Positions 4,201-6,360 of a stretch of 6,360 nucleotides of DNA are shown here, one piece after another. The stretch is from an uncultured Oscillospiraceae bacterium. GTDB lineage: Bacteria; Bacillota; Clostridia; Oscillospirales; Oscillospiraceae. Positions within the stretch are counted from its first letter, which is position 1; each line of letters begins with the position of its first letter. The notes beneath the pieces are model-generated. The model had not been told where the DNA came from. It did not search any database and saw nothing but the letters and a program-made list of their open reading frames with translations. The translations under genes were made by a program, and so were the position numbers. The stretch spans positions 1 through 6,360 of the forward strand of contig CAADUW010000246.1 of the NCBI GenBank assembly GCA_900752285.1, given 5' to 3'.

Positions 4201-6360
4201 TATGCCTCGCCCACCTTGCCGTCCGGCAGGGTGTCCGTGGTGATGGTGGGTGCAGCATCGGGGGCATTGACCGTCACCGTGCAGGTGGCAGTGAACAAAC
4301 CGTCATGTGTGGTGGCGGTAATGACAGCCGTCCCGCCTGCCACGGCGGTGACAACGCCGTCCTCGGAAACCGTGGCGACAGTCTCGTTGTCGGAGGTCCA
4401 GCGCACCTTTTTGTTGGTGGCGTTATCAGGCGTCACGGTGGCGGCCAGGGTCTTGCTCCCGCCCACATCAAGGGTGATGCTGCTCTCGTTCAGCGATACG
4501 CCGGTGACAGAGACCACTTTGTCGTTGTAATAAAGATTGACCGTTTTCTCCGTTACGTTTCCGGCCTTGTCGGTCGCGATAAACTTATATGTGCAGCTTT
4601 CTTCATAAGGAGCGCTAAACGAAACTGATTTGGTTTTGTCGGCATCGGATATCGAAATGGGGTTTCCGTTTACCGAGAAGGAATCAAGATTCATATCTAT
4701 GGCTGTTACATCACTTATAGGATATGCAGTAACCGTTTCACCATCAATTACATAATACGTTTTACCATCTTCAATGCCGTTGATCTGAGGGGCCGTGGTG
4801 TCAATCACAATGCGGCCTGTTGTCCTGAGATAGGTGACATTGCCCTCTGCGTTGGTGAGCTTCGCATAAACGATGTGCTGACCGTCCGTGTTCAGCTTGA
4901 GAGGACCGGTGTAAGGGGTAAAGCTTCGTTTTGTGCATTTGCCCTTCGTGAGGTCCTCATCGGTGATCAGATAGCCAATCTCCACCGGCTTACCGCCGGA
5001 TTTCGGAGCGGAGATGGTTACAGTTTGCTCCGTGTTGTAAAACCGTGCGGAATAGTCGCTTTCGAAGCCATTCCATACGGTGTCCTCACCTTCAATCTTA
5101 ATTTCACCCTCCGGATACCATGCCGCCGCCCACTGCGCCGTCAGCGTGATGCTCTGTACGTTTTTATCTCCCGCAAGATCCGCATAGGTGGTTCCGGGAA
5201 ACACGGGTTTGCCGGAACAGCTCCAGCCGCGGAACTCATAGTCGGTTCTGGTGGGAGGCTCCACACCGTCCAGCACGCGCTGCTCCCACCTGACGCCGGT
5301 TTTATTGCTGATACTCGTGCCGCCGGCAGTATCAAACTTTACGGTATACGAGGGCTGCGCGTCTCCGCTGATGGTGAAATAGTGCTCAGCCTTGCCGCAG
5401 TAGTCCCCCGTGCCGTACAACGTCACCTTGGGGGCTTTTTCCGGGTCAAAGCCCGCGTCGCTGGGGTTGAGGGTGTAGGGATATACATGGTTGGAATAGC
5501 TGGCGGTGTAGTCCGTGTTCTCCGTTAGCTGCTTCGTTTCGTTCTCACCCGTCTTATGGGAAAGCCCCGTCAGCTTCTTTTCGCTGCCGTCATAGGCGCA
5601 GTCCGTCAGCCCCTCCATCGTCAGAAGCCCCTTCTCATAGCAATATCCAATATCATACTTGCCGCAGAGCGTGCATTTGCCGTATGCGTCAAGGCTATGG
5701 TCAATGCGCGTTCCGTTGACGGTGCTGCCGCAGATGGAGATGTTTTCCGCTGGATTACCCGGCAGCTTCTTTGTGTGCAGGTCGTCATAGACATAATCGG
5801 AGTCGTCCATGTTCCTACTTTTCGTATGCCGGAAGGATTCCACCGTGCTGTCCATGACCTGAATATAGGCATTCAGGGAAGACTTGTAGCTGATTCCGAT
5901 GCCGGGAACATATTCGGTACCATCCCCAAACAGCCAGCCGCCTTTTGCGGTCACGGTGCTGTTTTCAATAAAGATCCGCAGCGCTCCATCTCCGCTGGAA
6001 CCTATGTCGCGACCGATGGCGGTACTCCATCTGTCACGGGTGCGGGCAAACACCCGGCTGTTCGCAATGCGAATGACGCTATTGCCGGGATCTGTCGTAT
6101 ACTTACCGCCGCCGATGGCTACGCCACCCTTGAAACCCGGAATATCAATCTGGCTGTCCTGAATGTCAATACGGTCAAAGGTGCCATACTCTCCGCAGCC
6201 AATGCCGAAGCCATTTCCACGATCCTCGCTGCTCTGACGGATGCTGCTGCCGTGGATCACGATCTCGCCGACAGAAGTGAATTTGCCTGTGGAGCCGAGG
6301 ACATCGTTCGTTACCACGGTGCTGTTCGTGATCTCCAGCCGTTTCAGCTTCCGCTGGGTC
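1122..6360 (-). CDS. Giant multidomain surface protein with SLH domains and a sortase-like tail (5' end outside the window)
   Basis: The frame is open to the right edge, so the start and signal peptide are missing. I number residues from the GTG codon at 6317, with 14 more visible before it. In order: about 1-200, right-handed beta-helix-like rungs (DSQIDI, NSRVFA, NSTVTA, DSTVES, with GIG/AIGGG turns); 215-218, a CxxC knuckle; about 240-317, a YDG/MBG-like segment; 324-396, an InlB-type repeat; about 410-598, Ig-like segments (IDTTAP, ATDKAGNVTE); 600-683, a BIG2 domain; 686-771, a putative-Ig domain (GLPAGLSLNADTGEISGTPT); 776-931, two 78-residue divergent InlB-type repeats; 940-1082, MBG-like and linker domains; 1090-1157, an InlB-type repeat; 1165-1393, three more 78-residue repeats; a Gly6 linker; 1407-1473, an InlB-type repeat; 1484-1664, three SLH domains; 1686-1691, IPKTGD, then a membrane helix, RRRR and a short tail. 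It is probably an exported, wall-attached adhesin or matrix protein. No catalytic domain is visible. The ligand is unknown. Confidence 0.9.
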   Translation of the reverse strand, partial: TQRKLKRLEITNSTVVTNDVLGSTGKFTSVGEIVIHGSSIRQSSEDRGNGFGIGCGEYGTFDRIDIQDSQIDIPGFKGGVAIGGGKYTTDPGNSVIRIANSRVFARTRDRWSTAIGRDIGSSGDGALRIFIENSTVTAKGGWLFGDGTEYVPGIGISYKSSLNAYIQVMDSTVESFRHTKSRNMDDSDYVYDDLHTKKLPGNPAENISICGSTVNGTRIDHSLDAYGKCTLCGKYDIGYCYEKGLLTMEGLTDCAYDGSEKKLTGLSHKTGENETKQLTENTDYTASYSNHVYPYTLNPSDAGFDPEKAPKVTLYGTGDYCGKAEHYFTISGDAQPSYTVKFDTAGGTSISNKTGVRWEQRVLDGVEPPTRTDYEFRGWSCSGKPVFPGTTYADLAGDKNVQSITLTAQWAAAWYPEGEIKIEGEDTVWNGFESDYSARFYNTEQTVTISAPKSGGKPVEIGYLITDEDLTKGKCTKRSFTPYTGPLKLNTDGQHIVYAKLTNAEGNVTYLRTTGRIVIDTTAPQINGIEDGKTYYVIDGETVTAYPISDVTAIDMNLDSFSVNGNPISISDADKTKSVSFSAPYEESCTYKFIATDKAGNVTEKTVNLYYNDKVVSVTGVSLNESSITLDVGGSKTLAATVTPDNATNKKVRWTSDNETVATVSEDGVVTAVAGGTAVITATTHDGLFTATCTVTVNAPDAAPTITTDTLPDGKVGEAYSQTLTATGTAPITWSIDGGLPAGLSLNADTGEISGTPTAEGTATFTVKATNSAGSNTKELSITITKAAPAEHTITVTTEGGGTASASSAKAVVGTEIRLTAKPDEGYRFKEWEVMSGNVTIKDDKFLMPDSNVEVKAIFEEDAPPAPTEHTVTVTSSGNGTASASHAKAAAGTTITLTATPNEGYHLKEWRVISGGVTIKDDKFLMPNDNVEVKAIFEKDAPPAPTDPAKPSISVTGTYTYNGSEHTATVSGYDPATMDISGNTATDAGDYTVRVTSKTGKWADGSTDAVTAAWSIGKATQEAPNGLIGVAPTTEGGSDGKITGVDATMEYRAESETIYTACTGIEIENLSAGNYFVRYAEDHNHFASPDAEVTVGEGKPLADFTITFNGNGGSGSMEPVPVKAGTNYILPACGFTAPADQEFKAWEIGGAEYKVGDSYTVNGDIEIKALWKNRVITPTTYTVTVSNDGNGTGTAAPSTAAAGTTITLTAMPNEGYHFKEWQVISGGVTIKDNKFLMPSANVEVRAIFEKDAPPVPTEFTITVKTDGNGTASASHAKAVVGTEIRLTATPKEGYHFKEWQVISGNVTIKDNKFTMPDGNVEVKAIFEKDAPPAPTEFTITVKTDGNGTASASHAKAVVGTEIILTATPKTGYHFKEWQVISGGVTIKDDKFTMPSANVEVKAIFEKDTGGGGGGYNPPVTYYTLRFETGGGSDIPSVQGTYNTYIDLTKYFPTWRGHTFIGWYSERSLMNKVSGVYLTKDMTVYAGWRVDENPGTGANPFTDVSEKDWFYGDVMFVYENGLMLGTSKTLFSPYGTATRGMMATILWRMEGSPAPKGKNSFTDVEAGKWYADAITWTAENGIFAGYGKDKFGPDDPITREQLAAIFYRYADYKGYDLTVKGNLDKFKDADKITDYAKTAMQWAVGSGLVKGKSGNLLDPQGTATRAEIAAMLHRFIEKYELVQGKAPGGLMGWIDPKRLQIPKTGDSSVLGLWGFSLCTSLAGCLALTTWQIRRRREEEALQIIEK
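1326..1868 (-). other. Three S-layer homology (SLH) domains
   Basis: SLH1 is residues 1484-1536 (NPFTDVSEKDWFYGDVMFVY), SLH2 is 1544-1601 (NSFTDVEAGKWYADAITWTA) and SLH3 is 1608-1664 (LDKFKDADKITDYAKTAMQW). Three SLH domains form one cell-wall-binding module that usually holds pyruvylated secondary wall polysaccharide. The signature TRAE is intact in SLH3, appears as TREQ in SLH2 and is degenerate (TRGM) in SLH1. Confidence 0.9.
2139..2825 (-). repeat. Three tandem 234-bp (78-aa) repeats in the surface-protein gene
   Basis: The units are 2592-2825, 2358-2591 and 2139-2357 (the last slightly short). Each encodes a divergent InlB-type repeat of form TITVKTDGNGTASASHAKAV, then GYHFKEWQVISG, VTIKD.KF.MP, NVEVKAIFEKDAPP. 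Protein identity between the last two is near complete in the first half, while the DNA differs at many synonymous positions. This argues for old duplication under selection, or for an origin by conversion, rather than a very recent copy. Confidence 0.85.
3525..3992 (-). repeat. Two tandem 234-bp (78-aa) repeats in the surface-protein gene
   Basis: The units are 3759-3992 and 3525-3758, of the same family as the block at 2139-2825 but separated from it by about 700 bases of MBG-like and InlB-like domains. The APPAPTE linkers between units are retained. The first unit carries the NVTIKD variant and the second GGVTIKD. Confidence 0.85.

Noticed and set aside
1263..4628. Very long open frame on the plus strand (over 1100 codons) opposite the surface-protein gene
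   Set aside because: It lies wholly antisense to a clearly real gene with recognisable domains. The translation has no coherent family, only repeats mirroring the 78-residue units, and no convincing ribosome binding site was seen. It is explained by biased codon use in GC-rich DNA, and it ends where the composition turns AT-rich.

Overview
The window looks like a piece of a genome, or of a conjugative element, from a gut-type Clostridia (Oscillospiraceae/Ruminococcaceae-like Firmicute). The reasons are fairly GC-rich DNA with Gram-positive Shine-Dalgarno sequences, a giant surface protein with SLH domains and a sortase-like tail, and a small sigma-70 region-4-like protein of the kind common on Tn916/Tn1549-like integrative conjugative elements (ICEs). 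The assignment is inference; no 16S rRNA or other taxonomic marker is present. Every gene I can support lies on the minus strand, so the biological order runs from the right end to the left.

Right to left: (1) 6360-1122 holds most of one very large gene. It is open at the right edge, so its start and signal peptide are outside the window, and at least 1745 residues are visible. The protein is a mosaic: right-handed beta-helix-like N-terminus, a CxxC knuckle, a YDG/MBG-like segment, InlB-type repeats, Ig-like domains (including BIG2 and a putative-Ig domain), five 78-residue divergent InlB-type repeats in two blocks, three SLH domains, and finally an IPKTGD sorting motif with a transmembrane helix and an Arg cluster. 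(2) 1121-986 carries two strong hairpins: a GC-rich intrinsic terminator just after the stop codon and a 15-bp hairpin behind it. (3) 985-816 looks like a regulatory leader. It has three tiny ORFs (9, 9 and 18 codons), the first two with good ribosome binding sites and a TGATG overlap. The third stops right at the base of an intrinsic terminator. A perfect 10-bp long-range inverted repeat and a second partial pairing would bury both ribosome binding sites. (4) 815-713 is a leader with two further inverted repeats, one abutting the next ribosome binding site. (5) 712-290 encodes the 140-residue sigma-70 region-4-like protein. (6) 289-1 has no gene I can support but contains two clear stem-loops.

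My reading is that the left third is ICE or other mobile-element backbone, in which expression of the sigma-like gene is controlled by transcription attenuation through leader peptides. The giant adhesin-like gene lies upstream and is insulated by its own terminator. The most interesting items are the leader-peptide/terminator arrangement at 816-1005 and the double cell-wall anchoring (SLH plus sortase-like tail) of the surface protein.
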